Under the pieces are notes generated by a model. It worked only from the letters and a program-made list of their open reading frames with translations, did no database searches and had not been told where the DNA came from. The position numbers and the translations under genes were made by a program. A stretch of DNA of 64,000 nucleotides, taken from assembly GCF_024580525.1 (NCBI RefSeq), contig NZ_JANIKQ010000013.1, positions 1 through 64,000 of the forward strand, read 5' to 3'. Source of the DNA: Neisseria dentiae (GTDB lineage: Bacteria > Pseudomonadota > Gammaproteobacteria > Burkholderiales > Neisseriaceae). Below are positions 46,083 to 54,294 of this stretch, in pieces; positions within the stretch are counted from its first letter, which is position 1, and each line of letters begins with the position of its first letter.

Positions 46083-46304
46083 ATGATGAGTATGCCCGAA
46101 ATGCCGAAATGGTATAGCGACAACGGCGAAATCGTTTCCTGCACCGAAAAAATCAAGGTGATGACGGAAAACATGACCGAGCTTTACCAAGCCGCCCAAG
46201 ATGCTTTTGAAGACGCGCTGCTGATGGGCTGCGGCGAAGCACAGCTGCGCGAATACCTGCACCGCTTGATAGACGGCGTGGAAAACCCTTACCGCAAAAG
46301 CTGA
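46083..46304 (+). CDS. small hypothetical protein downstream of the NlpC/P60 gene
   Basis: The 73-residue acidic protein (MMSMPEMPKWYSDNG at the start) has no signal peptide or membrane segment and looks helical. A start one codon later is possible. It is only seven bases from the peptidase gene and just before a terminator, so it is probably co-transcribed. I recognise no family; conservation would be the test. Confidence 0.6.
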   Translation: MMSMPEMPKWYSDNGEIVSCTEKIKVMTENMTELYQAAQDAFEDALLMGCGEAQLREYLHRLIDGVENPYRKS

Positions 46305-46320
46305 GGGTGATGCAGAATGG

Positions 46321-46350
46321 AAAACGGAATCCGAAAGGGTTCCGTTTTTT
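46321..46350 (+). terminator. Rho-independent terminator after the NlpC/P60 operon
   Basis: AAAACGGAATCC and GGGTTCCGTTTTTT form a hairpin with a GAAA loop, then T residues. Confidence 0.8.
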
Positions 46351-46421
46351 GTTTGCGGAAAAAAGGTTTCAGGCCGTCTGAAAAAGTGCTTATCTGAATA
46401 AATTGAATAAATATGTTGAGC

Positions 46422-46504
46422 GGTAGGTTGGGTTGCAAAACCCAACATCTTGAAACTCTTGAAACAATGAAATGAATTTATGTTGGGTTTTCAACCCAAC
46501 CTAC
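46422..46504. repeat. GTAGGTTGGGTTG palindromic repeat
   Basis: GTAGGTTGGGTTGCAAAACC at the left and GGTTTTCAACCCAACCTAC at the right form a long stem around about 40 bases. It is the same family as the copy near 43252. Confidence 0.75.
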
Positions 46505-46827
46505 GCTCCTGCCGATGCTGTTCCTGCTGCGAAAAAGTGCTTATCTGAAAACCGCCGCCTGTCTTTTCAGACGGCCTGTGCGGGAGTATGATTCCGATTA
46601 GTTAATAATTTAAAGAAATACGCTTCCAACCAGCCTTAATCAGGTGCCTGCCCCGGGTTGTTGCAAAACCCGAAACCCTGTCTCAACATTTCTGTTTTCC
46701 GCCGTTTCTGCCCGGGTGGGCAAACGGAAAATTCGATATTTCGATCACTGCGGATTTTGCACGGTTTTTTGGCCGTCTGAAAACCGCCGGCACAATAATA
46801 AATAAAGCGCACAGGAGAAACCGAACC

Positions 46828-47166
46828 ATGATTAGAGCGTTGAGCATTATTTTCGGCTTTTTGGCCGTGGGAGAGGCGGCGGTGCATTTCACCGGCATCA
46901 AGCTGCCCGGCAGCATTGTCGGCATGGGCTTTTTGTTTGCCGCGCTGCATATGGGCTGGGTGAAAACCGCTTGGTTGCAGCAGATGGTGGACGTTTTGAT
47001 GGGCAACCTGTCGCTGTTTCTGGTGCCGCCGTGCGTGGCGGTGATGAGCTATCTCGATGTGGTGGGGCGCGATTTGCTTTCCATCGCCACCGCCACGCTG
47101 GTAAGCACGTTTCTGGTGATGTTCGTTACCGGCAAGGTGCACGAGCTGATGCGGAGGTTTTGGTGA
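46828..47166 (+). CDS. CidA/LrgA-family holin-like membrane protein
   Basis: The 112-residue protein has four hydrophobic helices and the LrgA/CidA pattern IKLPGSIVGMGFLF and SLFLVPPCVAVMSY. Members modulate murein hydrolase activity and autolysis or export small acids such as pyruvate. It overlaps the next gene by one base (TGATG). Confidence 0.87.
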   Translation: MIRALSIIFGFLAVGEAAVHFTGIKLPGSIVGMGFLFAALHMGWVKTAWLQQMVDVLMGNLSLFLVPPCVAVMSYLDVVGRDLLSIATATLVSTFLVMFVTGKVHELMRRFW

Positions 47167-47858
47167 TGGAAATGCTCGCGCATCCGGCTTTGCTGCTGTT
47201 TATCACGGTAACCGTGTATTGGGTGGCCAATGTGTTGCGCGCCCGCACGGGCAGTTTTCTGTGCAACCCCGTGGTGTTGAGTTCGGCCACGGTGATTGTT
47301 TATCTGAAAACCGTCGGCATTGATTATGAAACCTATCACGAAGCGGCCGCGTTTATCGATTTTTGGCTGAAACCGGCGGTGGTGTCGCTGGCGGTGCCGC
47401 TTTATCTCAACTGGAAAAAAATCAGCAGCCAGTGGCTGCCGATTATCGTGTCGCAGGCGGCGGGCAGCGTAACCGGCATCGTTACCGGCGTGTATATCGC
47501 CAAGTGGATGGGCGCGGGGCGCGAAGTGGTGCTGTCGCTGGCGGCCAAATCGGTTACCAACCCGATTGCCATCGAAATCACCCGCGCTATCGGCGGCATT
47601 CCCGCCATCACCGCCGCCACCGTGATTCTGGCGGGCATGATGGGGCAGATGGTCGGCTTCAGGCTGATGAGCGCCAGCACCATCAAGCTGCCCACGTCGC
47701 AGGGGATGTCGATGGGGGCGGCTTCGCACGCGATGGGCATCGCCGCATCGCTCGACCGCAGCCGCAAACTCGCAGCTTATGCCAGCCTCGGGCTGATTTT
47801 CAACGGTGTGCTTACCGCCGCGCTGGTGCCGGTGCTGGTTCCGCTGATGGGCGTTTGA
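47166..47858 (+). CDS. LrgB/CidB-family membrane protein
   Basis: The 230-residue polytopic protein has the LrgB signature VVLSLAAKSVTNPIAIEI and the C-terminal SMGAASHAMGIAAS. It works with the LrgA-type protein. The ATG overlaps the upstream stop by one base. The reading frame is also open further upstream within lrgA, but that part is a shadow. Confidence 0.88.
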   Translation: MEMLAHPALLLFITVTVYWVANVLRARTGSFLCNPVVLSSATVIVYLKTVGIDYETYHEAAAFIDFWLKPAVVSLAVPLYLNWKKISSQWLPIIVSQAAGSVTGIVTGVYIAKWMGAGREVVLSLAAKSVTNPIAIEITRAIGGIPAITAATVILAGMMGQMVGFRLMSASTIKLPTSQGMSMGAASHAMGIAASLDRSRKLAAYASLGLIFNGVLTAALVPVLVPLMGV

Positions 47859-47869
47859 TATAGCTGCAA

Positions 47870-47922
47870 CAGGCCGTCTGAAAGAATAACAGCCTATGCT
47901 TGTTATTCTTTCAGACGGCCTG
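47870..47922 (+). terminator. extended uptake-sequence hairpin after the lrgB-type gene
   Basis: AGGCCGTCTGAAAGAATAAC pairs perfectly with GTTATTCTTTCAGACGGCCT, a 20-bp stem. The complementarity reaches well beyond the uptake sequence. Confidence 0.75.
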
Positions 47923-48024
47923 TATATTCGCCGAAATAACTAGCCGCTAACCACAACGCATCATCAACAAAAAGCGTGCGCGGCCCTACAATCAACACAC
48001 ACCACATAGCGCGAGCACCACACC

Positions 48025-48999
48025 ATGTTAACCGACGCATTCGGCCGCACCGTAGATTATCTGCGCATATCCGTAACCGACCGTTGCGATTTGCGCTGCA
48101 CCTACTGCCTGCCCAAAGGATTCAAAGGCTTTGCCGTGCCCAAAGACTGGTTAACGCTCGAAGAACTGGCGCGTGTGGCGGCCGCATTCGCGCGGTTGGG
48201 CACCAAGCGTTTCCGCCTTACCGGCGGCGAACCGCTGCTGCGCAAAGGCTTGGCCGGTTTGGCCGCCGAAATCAACCGCCAACCCGGCGTCGAAGACATT
48301 TCCCTCACCACCAACGGCACGCAATTGGGCAAACACGCCCACGAGCTGCGCCAAGCGGGCGTGCGCCGCCTGAACATCAGCCTCGACAGCCTGCGCGGCG
48401 ACTGCGTGAAAGACATCACCGGCACCGACTGCCTGCCCCAAGTGCTCGACGGCATCAAAACCGCCAAAGAAGCCGGCTTCGAGCGCATCAAAATCAATAT
48501 GGTGCCGCTCAAAGGCGTGAACGACACCGATTTGGACGATATGGTCGCCTTCTGTATCGAAAACGGCTTTATCCTCAATTTAATCGAAGCCATGCCCATG
48601 GGCGCCACCGGCCAGGCGCATGCCAAGGTGAGCCTGCAACCCGTGTTGGCGCAATTGCAGCAGAAATTCAACCTCACGCCGTTCGAAGGCAAAATCGGCG
48701 GCGGCCCCGCGCGCTACTGGCAAAGCGGCAGCGGCGATTTCACCCTCGGCCTGATTACCCCGATGAGCCAGCACTTCTGCGCCACCTGCAACCGCGTGCG
48801 CCTTTCCGCCACCGGCAACCTGCACCTGTGTTTGGGGCAGGAAGACAAAGTGCCGCTGCGCCCGCTGTTGCGCGAAGGCTGCACCGACGCCGAGCTGGAG
48901 CAGGCCATACGCGATGCCGTGCAGAAAAAGCCCGAAAAACACGAATTTGTTGAAAACCCGAAAAAAATCATCCGCGTGATGGCGTTAACCGGCGGCTGA
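48025..48999 (+). CDS. moaA: GTP 3',8-cyclase (molybdenum cofactor synthesis)
   Basis: The 324-residue radical-SAM enzyme makes the first intermediate of molybdopterin. The N-terminal cluster motif is CDLRCTYCLPKG and the C-terminal second cluster is in HFCATCNRVRLSA and HLCLG. The C terminus ends VMALTGG with the usual GG tail. No other moa genes are adjacent. No riboswitch was recognised upstream. Confidence 0.94.
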   Translation: MLTDAFGRTVDYLRISVTDRCDLRCTYCLPKGFKGFAVPKDWLTLEELARVAAAFARLGTKRFRLTGGEPLLRKGLAGLAAEINRQPGVEDISLTTNGTQLGKHAHELRQAGVRRLNISLDSLRGDCVKDITGTDCLPQVLDGIKTAKEAGFERIKINMVPLKGVNDTDLDDMVAFCIENGFILNLIEAMPMGATGQAHAKVSLQPVLAQLQQKFNLTPFEGKIGGGPARYWQSGSGDFTLGLITPMSQHFCATCNRVRLSATGNLHLCLGQEDKVPLRPLLREGCTDAELEQAIRDAVQKKPEKHEFVENPKKIIRVMALTGG

Positions 49000-49341
49000 A
49001 CGTTGGGGCGGCAGGTTCGGGCTTCGTGCTTGGCAACACTCACCGCAAATTCCAAAACACTTGCGTCATACCCGGGCTTGCCCCGGGTATCTCTCTCTAT
49101 AATAGTAGTCAGAAAGGGGATGCACCTTTTCGACAGGCCGTCTGAAATATTTTCAGACGGCCTGATAACTTTAAAAAATTCATTTAGACCGTTTGAAATA
49201 TCCAATTGTCGTCATTAGCTTCGCAAGCCCGCTGCGCGAGAATGACGAGACATAAACGTTTTCAGATCTGAATTGGGTTTTTGCAAAGATCTTGGCCTAA
49301 AGTTTAATGTGAATGACATGCCATTAGAGAATTAATGCTGA
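49000..49341. other. intergenic region between moaA and the DUF305 gene
   Basis: These 342 bases between convergent genes contain a half REP (about 49063-49092), an inverted uptake-sequence hairpin (49134-49164) and a dispersed repeat (about 49211-49290) similar to that at 10019. No gene is seen. Confidence 0.65.
49134..49164. terminator. inverted uptake-sequence hairpin after moaA
   Basis: CAGGCCGTCTGAAA and TTTTCAGACGGCCTG form a tight hairpin between the convergent moaA and DUF305 genes. Confidence 0.6.
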
Positions 49342-50037
49342 TTACGGCTGAATACCTTGTGCTTTCAACCAATTTGTCATCAATTGAATCTCTGGATCTT
49401 GGGCATTGATAATAGCTTGTGCAAGTTGTTTAATTTGCTTGTCTTTGCCGTATTTGAGTTCTATCTTTGCCATTTCGATTGCCCCTTGATGATGCGGAAT
49501 CATACTCAATGCAAAAGCAGCATCAGCATTTTCATGATGAACGCCTGCCATCATCTTATCGTGCATACTCATATCGGCCAAATAAGCCTTGGCGTGTTCG
49601 CTCTGCGAATTAACTTGTTCTTTATTAGCCGCGTTATTCAACCAGTTTTGCATGAAGCCGATTTCTTTTTGTTGTGCATCAATAATCTCTTGAGCCAATT
49701 TTTTCATGGCAGGATCGCGGCCATATTTCAATTCAATCTTGGCCATTTCTACCGCACCTTGATGGTGGGGAATCATACCTTCTACAAAAGCCACATCGGC
49801 ATCTGCTTTTTGCGCAGCTTTCACCATCTCATCGTGCATTTTGCCCATAGACTGCATATATTCCGCCGAATGAGACGGCATTTTTGTATTATTGCCATGT
49901 ATGGCATGCATATCATGTGCAGACGATGCGGTGGAAACCTGCTCCTCAGATGGTGATTTTTGTGTCTCTGCCTGATTACACGCAGCCAATACCGCAAGTA
50001 AAGCAGCAGCTACTAAACTTTTACCAATTAGCTTCAT
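49342..50037 (-). CDS. lipoprotein with two tandem DUF305 (CopM-like) domains
   Basis: The 231-residue protein has a lipobox (LAVLAAC) and two very similar DUF305 repeats, each containing MIPHHQGA followed by EMAKIELKYG (about residues 60-145 and 150-229). The repeats are rich in His and Met pairs (HDEM, MHDKMM, HHEN). The DUF305 protein CopM of Synechocystis binds copper. The upstream MerR-type promoter supports a metal-response role. AAGGAG precedes the start. The coding sequence is AT-richer than its neighbours, which hints at recent acquisition. Confidence 0.85.
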   Translation of the reverse strand: MKLIGKSLVAAALLAVLAACNQAETQKSPSEEQVSTASSAHDMHAIHGNNTKMPSHSAEYMQSMGKMHDEMVKAAQKADADVAFVEGMIPHHQGAVEMAKIELKYGRDPAMKKLAQEIIDAQQKEIGFMQNWLNNAANKEQVNSQSEHAKAYLADMSMHDKMMAGVHHENADAAFALSMIPHHQGAIEMAKIELKYGKDKQIKQLAQAIINAQDPEIQLMTNWLKAQGIQP

Positions 50038-50079
50038 AACAAACTCCTTAAATAGGTCATTAATGATAAGGTGTGGCAA

Positions 50080-50110
50080 ACTATAAACTTTAACCTTGGG
50101 TAAAGGTCAA
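50080..50110 (-). promoter_or_regulatory. MerR/CueR-type promoter with 19-bp spacer
   Basis: On the minus strand TTGACC (-35, 50110-50105) is separated by 19 bases from TATAGT (-10, 50085-50080). The spacer holds an imperfect dyad, ACTTTAAC and GTAAAGGT on the plus strand. The overlong spacer with a dyad is the hallmark of promoters twisted open by MerR-family metal sensors such as CueR. Confidence 0.72.
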
Positions 50111-50267
50111 GCTCAATCTTGCCAATATTCATCAGGCCGTCTGAAAAATCAGGCATAGGTGTTACCGGTCTGTTTGGGCAAAAAGCAAAGCGGCGCAATG
50201 CCCTTATATTTTTTCAGACGGCCTTGTACAATACCGGCATCAACCCGTCTGCTCCGCCCGTTGCCGT

Positions 50268-51122
50268 ATGGAAAACCAACACGCCCGCCCCGCGCCCCAT
50301 CCGCGCCGCAGCCGCAAACACGCGCCGCCGTTCTGGCAGGCCGACAAACCCTATCTGCACGAACACAACATCAGCGATGCGCGCTTCCGCCTGCTCGGCT
50401 ATCTGATGGCCATGCTGGCGGGCGCAATCAACGCGGGCGGTTTTTTTGCCGTGGCGCGCTACACCTCGCACGTTACCGGCGAAATGTCGTATGCGGCGGA
50501 TATGGCATATTTGGGCGAATGGCGGCTGGCGCTGATCGCTTTTGCTGGCATGGTGTTTTTTATTTTGGGCGCAGCGCATTCGAGCTGGGTGATTCTGTGG
50601 GCGAAACGGCACCGCTTCCGCGGTGGTTTCGGTTTTTCGATGTGGCTGGAGGCGGTATATCTGCTGCTGTTCGGCGCGGTGGGCGCCATCGTGGCCGACT
50701 GGCACAGCGGCAGCCTGCCCGTTGCGGCCATGCTGCTGTTGTGTTTCATCATGGGTATGCACAACACCGTGATGACGGTGTTGTCGGGCGGTGCCATCCG
50801 CTCCACCCATATGACGGGCACGGTAACCGATTTGGGCATAGAAATTTCAAAAATGCTGTATTACCACCGCAGCGACAACCCCAAACTGCCGCACATCCAC
50901 ACCAACAAACCCAAAGCCAAGCTGCTGGCGGGGCTGTTGGCCGCCTTTTTGGCGGGCGGGCTGATCGGCGCGTGGGGCTACCACAGCGCCGGCCATTATT
51001 TCGCGTTGCCGGTGTCGGTGGTGCTGTTTGTGTTGGGTTCCGGCTCGGTGGGCTACGACGTGAAACTGCGCCTCAAGCTGAAGCTGGTGCGCCGTTTGCA
51101 GCAGCACGCGCGCGGCAGATAA
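50268..51122 (+). CDS. DUF1275 (YoaK-like) membrane protein
   Basis: The 284-residue protein has six or seven hydrophobic segments and the DUF1275 pattern LAGAINAGGFFAVARYTSHV and GMHNTVMTVLSGG with IRSTHMTGT. The N-terminal 35 residues are basic and cytoplasmic. The function of the family is unknown, though it is transporter-like. The gene stands alone between the DUF305 gene and an OmpA-like lipoprotein gene. Confidence 0.82.
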   Translation: MENQHARPAPHPRRSRKHAPPFWQADKPYLHEHNISDARFRLLGYLMAMLAGAINAGGFFAVARYTSHVTGEMSYAADMAYLGEWRLALIAFAGMVFFILGAAHSSWVILWAKRHRFRGGFGFSMWLEAVYLLLFGAVGAIVADWHSGSLPVAAMLLLCFIMGMHNTVMTVLSGGAIRSTHMTGTVTDLGIEISKMLYYHRSDNPKLPHIHTNKPKAKLLAGLLAAFLAGGLIGAWGYHSAGHYFALPVSVVLFVLGSGSVGYDVKLRLKLKLVRRLQQHARGR

Positions 51123-51318
51123 GCGCGGCCTGTATCGCAAAAGATACGCTTTCGGCGTTCAGACGGCCTTTGCGCCGTGCGGAAAGTAATGAACCGCTGC
51201 CGCGTGTAATATCAAGTTAAGCAAACTGTTATGCCGTGCCGATGTTCTATATAGTTTGCATCAGGGCAAACCCCGCCGGGGCGCTTGCCGCATATCGAAT
51301 GATTTTGAAAGGAAACCC

Positions 51319-52002
51319 ATGAAAATGTTGAAACCCTTAACCGTTTTGGCTGCCGCTTCCGCCATGGTATTGGCAGGCTGCGTAACCGATCCCGTTACCG
51401 GCCAGCAGAAAGCCAGCAAAACCGCTATGTATGGCTTGGGCGGCGCGGCTGCCTGCGGCATCGTCGGCGCCCTGACCCACGGCGGCAAAGGCGCGCGCAA
51501 CTCTGCGCTGGCTTGCGGTGCAATAGGCGCGGGTATCGGCGGCTATATGGATTACCAAGAGAAAAAACTGCGCGAGAGCCTGGCCAACACCAATGTTGAA
51601 GTAGAGCGCCAAGGCAACCAGATCAAACTGGTGATGCCCGAAAGCGTAACCTTCGCCACCAACAGCGCCAGCCTGAGCGGCAATGCGATGGACGCGCTGA
51701 ACAAAGCGGCCGAAACCCTGGTGCAATACCCCGACACCACCTTAACCGTGGCCGGCCACACCGACAACACCGGCTCCGACGCCATCAACGAGCCGCTGTC
51801 GAAACGCCGTGCGCAAGCCGTGGCTTCTTACCTGAACCAACGCGGCGTGGCCACTTCGCGCCTGAGCACCATCGGTTACGGTTCTCGCCAGCCGGTTGCG
51901 TCTAACGCCACCGCCGAAGGCCGCGCCAAAAACCGCCGCGTGGAAATCCTGATCAACCCCGACCAAAACGCCGTGCGTGCGGCGCAACAGCAGCAACAAT
52001 AA
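51319..52002 (+). CDS. OmpA-family peptidoglycan-binding lipoprotein (YiaD-like)
   Basis: The 227-residue protein has a lipobox (VLAGC, C21), a glycine-rich segment (about residues 35-78) and a C-terminal OmpA domain. The diaminopimelate-binding motif is in VAGHTDNTGSD and RRAQAVASYL, with GRAKNRRVEI near the end. It would tether the outer membrane to murein. GAAAGGAAA precedes the start. A hairpin of inverted uptake sequences follows at 52022-52052. Confidence 0.9.
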   Translation: MKMLKPLTVLAAASAMVLAGCVTDPVTGQQKASKTAMYGLGGAAACGIVGALTHGGKGARNSALACGAIGAGIGGYMDYQEKKLRESLANTNVEVERQGNQIKLVMPESVTFATNSASLSGNAMDALNKAAETLVQYPDTTLTVAGHTDNTGSDAINEPLSKRRAQAVASYLNQRGVATSRLSTIGYGSRQPVASNATAEGRAKNRRVEILINPDQNAVRAAQQQQQ

Positions 52003-52021
52003 GCATCGGGCTGATATATAA

Positions 52022-52052
52022 ACAGGCCGTCTGAATATTTTCAGACGGCCTG
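52022..52052 (+). terminator. terminator after the OmpA-like gene (inverted uptake sequences)
   Basis: ACAGGCCGTCTGAA and TTCAGACGGCCTG pair tightly, 20 bases after the stop. Confidence 0.65.
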
Positions 52053-52216
52053 AAACTTTTGCAAAAAGCTGTTTTAATCCTGAATTTATTTGTATCCCGT
52101 CATACTCGGGCTTGACCCGAGTATCTGGTATTTCTTTTGAAACAAAAAGATGCTCGGTTCAAGCCCGAGCATGACGCAGGGGGGAAGATGTCCAAAGCAA
52201 TTTTGCAAAGGTCTCA
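52051..52216. mobile_element. degenerate MITE enclosing a REP-like pair (copy 5)
   Basis: The right end TTTTGCAAAGGTCTCA matches the MITE ends at 21177 and 39140. The left end TGAAACTTTTGCAAAA is a decayed version. Enclosed at 52098-52176 is a REP-like pair, CGTCATACTCGGGCTTGACC and its inverted copy. The right end lies against the recJ stop. Confidence 0.62.
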
Positions 52217-53935
52217 AGCCGCTTCCCAATAATCGATATAAAGCTGCAATTCGATATTGTTGCGCCATTCGTTGGCCACGGGGCGGTAAACCGTGCGCAC
52301 GCGCGCGGGGATTTCTTCGGTGCAGCGCCAAAACATGGCTTCGAATTCGAGGCCGTCTTTTTGCAGCCACACTTTTTTGTGGTTCACGCCCATGGGCTGC
52401 TGGCGGACAACGGCGAATTCGTCGGTAAAGCTCGGCGGCGCGAAACCCTGCCCCCACACCTGGCGGGCGAGGTTCTGCGCTTGGGCGAGAGTGAGTTCGG
52501 CGGCGGGCAGGCTGCCGTCGGTGATGTAGGTTTGCGATAAGTCGTCTTCGCAAACCAGCTCGCGCACCACGTTTTCAAAGGCCGTCTGAAACGCGGCGAG
52601 ATTGTGTTCTCGTATGCTCAAACCGGCCGCCATGGCGTGGCCGCCGAACTTTAAAATCAAATCGGGGTGGCGTTTGCTCACCAAGTCTAAAGCATCGCGC
52701 AGGTGCAGGTTGGGAATGGAGCGGCCGGAGCCGCGCACTTCGCCGTTGTCGGCAGGAGCGAACACGATGGTGGGTCGGTAGAAGCGGTCTTTCAGGCGGC
52801 TGGCAACAATGCCGATAACGCCTTGGTGGAAATCGCCGCGGTAGGCTACCAGCGTGGTTTGGTTTGCCGGCAGCGATTCGGGAAAGGCATTGAGCGCGTC
52901 TTGCAGCATGGATTGTTCGATTTCGCGCCGCTCGATGTTCAAATCGTTCAGGTGTGCGGCGAGGGTTTGCGCTTCGGCGTCGCTGTCGGCCAGCAGGCAG
53001 GCGATGCCCACCGACATATCGTCGAGCCTGCCGGCGGCATTGATGCGCGGCCCCAGCGCAAAGCCCATGTCGAAAGGCTGCGCTTTGCGCCAGTCGCGCC
53101 GCGCCACGTCAAACAGGGCGCGGATGCCGGGGCGCATTTTGCCCGAACGCATACGCTTCAAACCCTGCGACACGAGAATGCGGTTGTTGTGGTCGAGCGG
53201 CACCACGTCGGCCACCGTGCCCAGCGCCACCAAATCCAGCAGCTCGCCCAAATTGGGTTCGGGCAGGCCGTCTGAAACCGGATTGGCGTTTTCAGACGGC
53301 CTGAAATAGCCGCGCCCACGCAATTCGGCGCGCAAGGCCATCAACACGTAAAAAATCACCCCCACGCCCGCCAAACTTTTGCTGGCAAACGTACAGCCCG
53401 CCTGGTTGGGATTGACGATAATGCAGTCGGGCACGCGCTCGGCGGGCAGGTGGTGGTCGGTAATCAAAACGTCGATGCCCAGTTCCTGCGCGCGCGCTAC
53501 ACCGGCGAGACTGGCGATGCCGTTATCCACCGTAACCAGCAAATCTACGCCCCGGGCGGCGGCGATTTCGGCCAGCTCGGGCGTGAGGCCGTAGCCGTGC
53601 TCGAAACGGTTGGGCACGAGAAAATCCACCGCCGCGCCCATTGCGGCCAAACCTTTCATGCCGACGGCGCAGGCGGTGGCGCCGTCGGCATCGTAATCGG
53701 CCACAATCAGGATTTTTTCGCGACGCTGCACCGCGTCGGCCAAGCGCACCGCCGCCGCGGTGCAGTTTTTCAGGCTCTGATAGGGTAGCAGCGCGGCCAG
53801 TTTGTCTTCGAGTTCGGCGGGGGAGGCCACGTCGCGCGCGGCGCACAGGCGCGCCAGCAAAGGGTCGGCACCGGCTTCGATCAGGCTTTGGCAAACGGTT
53901 TGGTTAAACGGGCGGGTTTGGATTTTGGCAGACAT
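52214..53935 (-). CDS. recJ: single-stranded-DNA exonuclease RecJ
   Basis: The 573-residue DHH-family 5'-3' exonuclease acts in recombination and mismatch repair. The motifs are visible: VADYDADGATA, VTVDNG, ITDHHLPAE and FGGHAMAAGLS. The start at 53935 fits the family. Around residues 211-225 an inverted pair of uptake sequences is translated (FRPSENANPVSDGLPE), adding about ten residues relative to the E. coli protein in a loop before PNLGELLDLVALG. A Correia element ends 33 bases upstream of the start. Confidence 0.93.
   Translation of the reverse strand: MSAKIQTRPFNQTVCQSLIEAGADPLLARLCAARDVASPAELEDKLAALLPYQSLKNCTAAAVRLADAVQRREKILIVADYDADGATACAVGMKGLAAMGAAVDFLVPNRFEHGYGLTPELAEIAAARGVDLLVTVDNGIASLAGVARAQELGIDVLITDHHLPAERVPDCIIVNPNQAGCTFASKSLAGVGVIFYVLMALRAELRGRGYFRPSENANPVSDGLPEPNLGELLDLVALGTVADVVPLDHNNRILVSQGLKRMRSGKMRPGIRALFDVARRDWRKAQPFDMGFALGPRINAAGRLDDMSVGIACLLADSDAEAQTLAAHLNDLNIERREIEQSMLQDALNAFPESLPANQTTLVAYRGDFHQGVIGIVASRLKDRFYRPTIVFAPADNGEVRGSGRSIPNLHLRDALDLVSKRHPDLILKFGGHAMAAGLSIREHNLAAFQTAFENVVRELVCEDDLSQTYITDGSLPAAELTLAQAQNLARQVWGQGFAPPSFTDEFAVVRQQPMGVNHKKVWLQKDGLEFEAMFWRCTEEIPARVRTVYRPVANEWRNNIELQLYIDYWEAA
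53262..53304. repeat. inverted uptake-sequence pair inside recJ
   Basis: CAGGCCGTCTGAAA and TTTTCAGACGGCCTG, with about 13 bases between, lie in frame in recJ. Elsewhere in the window such pairs are intergenic. Confidence 0.85.
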
Positions 53936-54294
53936 GAAACGGCGGGAAGGTGGGAAAAACCGTATTGTATAGCAAAACAAAATAAAAACGATACGGCGTT
54001 GCCCCGCCTTAGCTCAAAGAGAACGATTTTGTAAGCCGCTGAAGCGGCAACAGAATCGGTTCCGTACTACCTGTACTGTCTGCGGCTTCGTCGCCTTGTC
54101 TCTTTTTATTTTGTTCCGCTGTAACGCGCAACGGGATATTTTTCAGACGGCCGCAGCTGGTGCAAAAGGGCTGCGGCTTGAAAAACAATATACAAAAAAG
54201 TTTAATTACCGTTAATTTTACCCGCAATGCTTGACCTGTCGGGCTGCTGTGGCAACAATGACGGCTGTTTCATCTACCGTAAGCAGCCCGCACC
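53936..54294. other. divergent intergenic region between recJ and the GAF-domain gene
   Basis: The 359-base gap contains the Correia element, an uptake sequence near 54145 and about 140 bases of AT-rich DNA that presumably carry the promoter of the downstream plus-strand gene. No gene is seen. Confidence 0.6.
53968..54123. repeat. Correia element (CREE), full length, upstream of recJ
   Basis: The 156-bp element is nearly identical inside to the dapA copy (AGCTCAAAGAGAACGATTTT and CAGAATCGGTTCCGTACTA). Its termini are TATAGCAAAACAAAATAAA and a partly mutated inverted copy ending CCGCTGTA. On the minus strand the junction gives TACAAT (53969-53964), a -10-like hexamer facing recJ. Confidence 0.86.

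Larger units (their letters stand above)
46305..46827. other. repeat-containing intergenic region upstream of the LrgAB-type pair
   Basis: These 523 bases have no convincing gene. They hold a terminator, a single uptake sequence (near 46371), a 19-bp direct repeat (46380-46398 and 46531-46549) flanking a GTAGGTTGGG palindrome (46422-46504), a further uptake sequence near 46560, and a promoter-size stretch before 46828. Confidence 0.6.

Noticed and set aside
46600..46827. tRNA or small RNA gene in the gap before the LrgA-type gene
   Set aside because: No cloverleaf or T-loop motif was found, and no tRNA was seen anywhere in the window by eye.
47923..48024. Molybdenum-cofactor riboswitch upstream of moaA
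   Set aside because: Only about 100 bases are available and no conserved stem pattern could be recognised.
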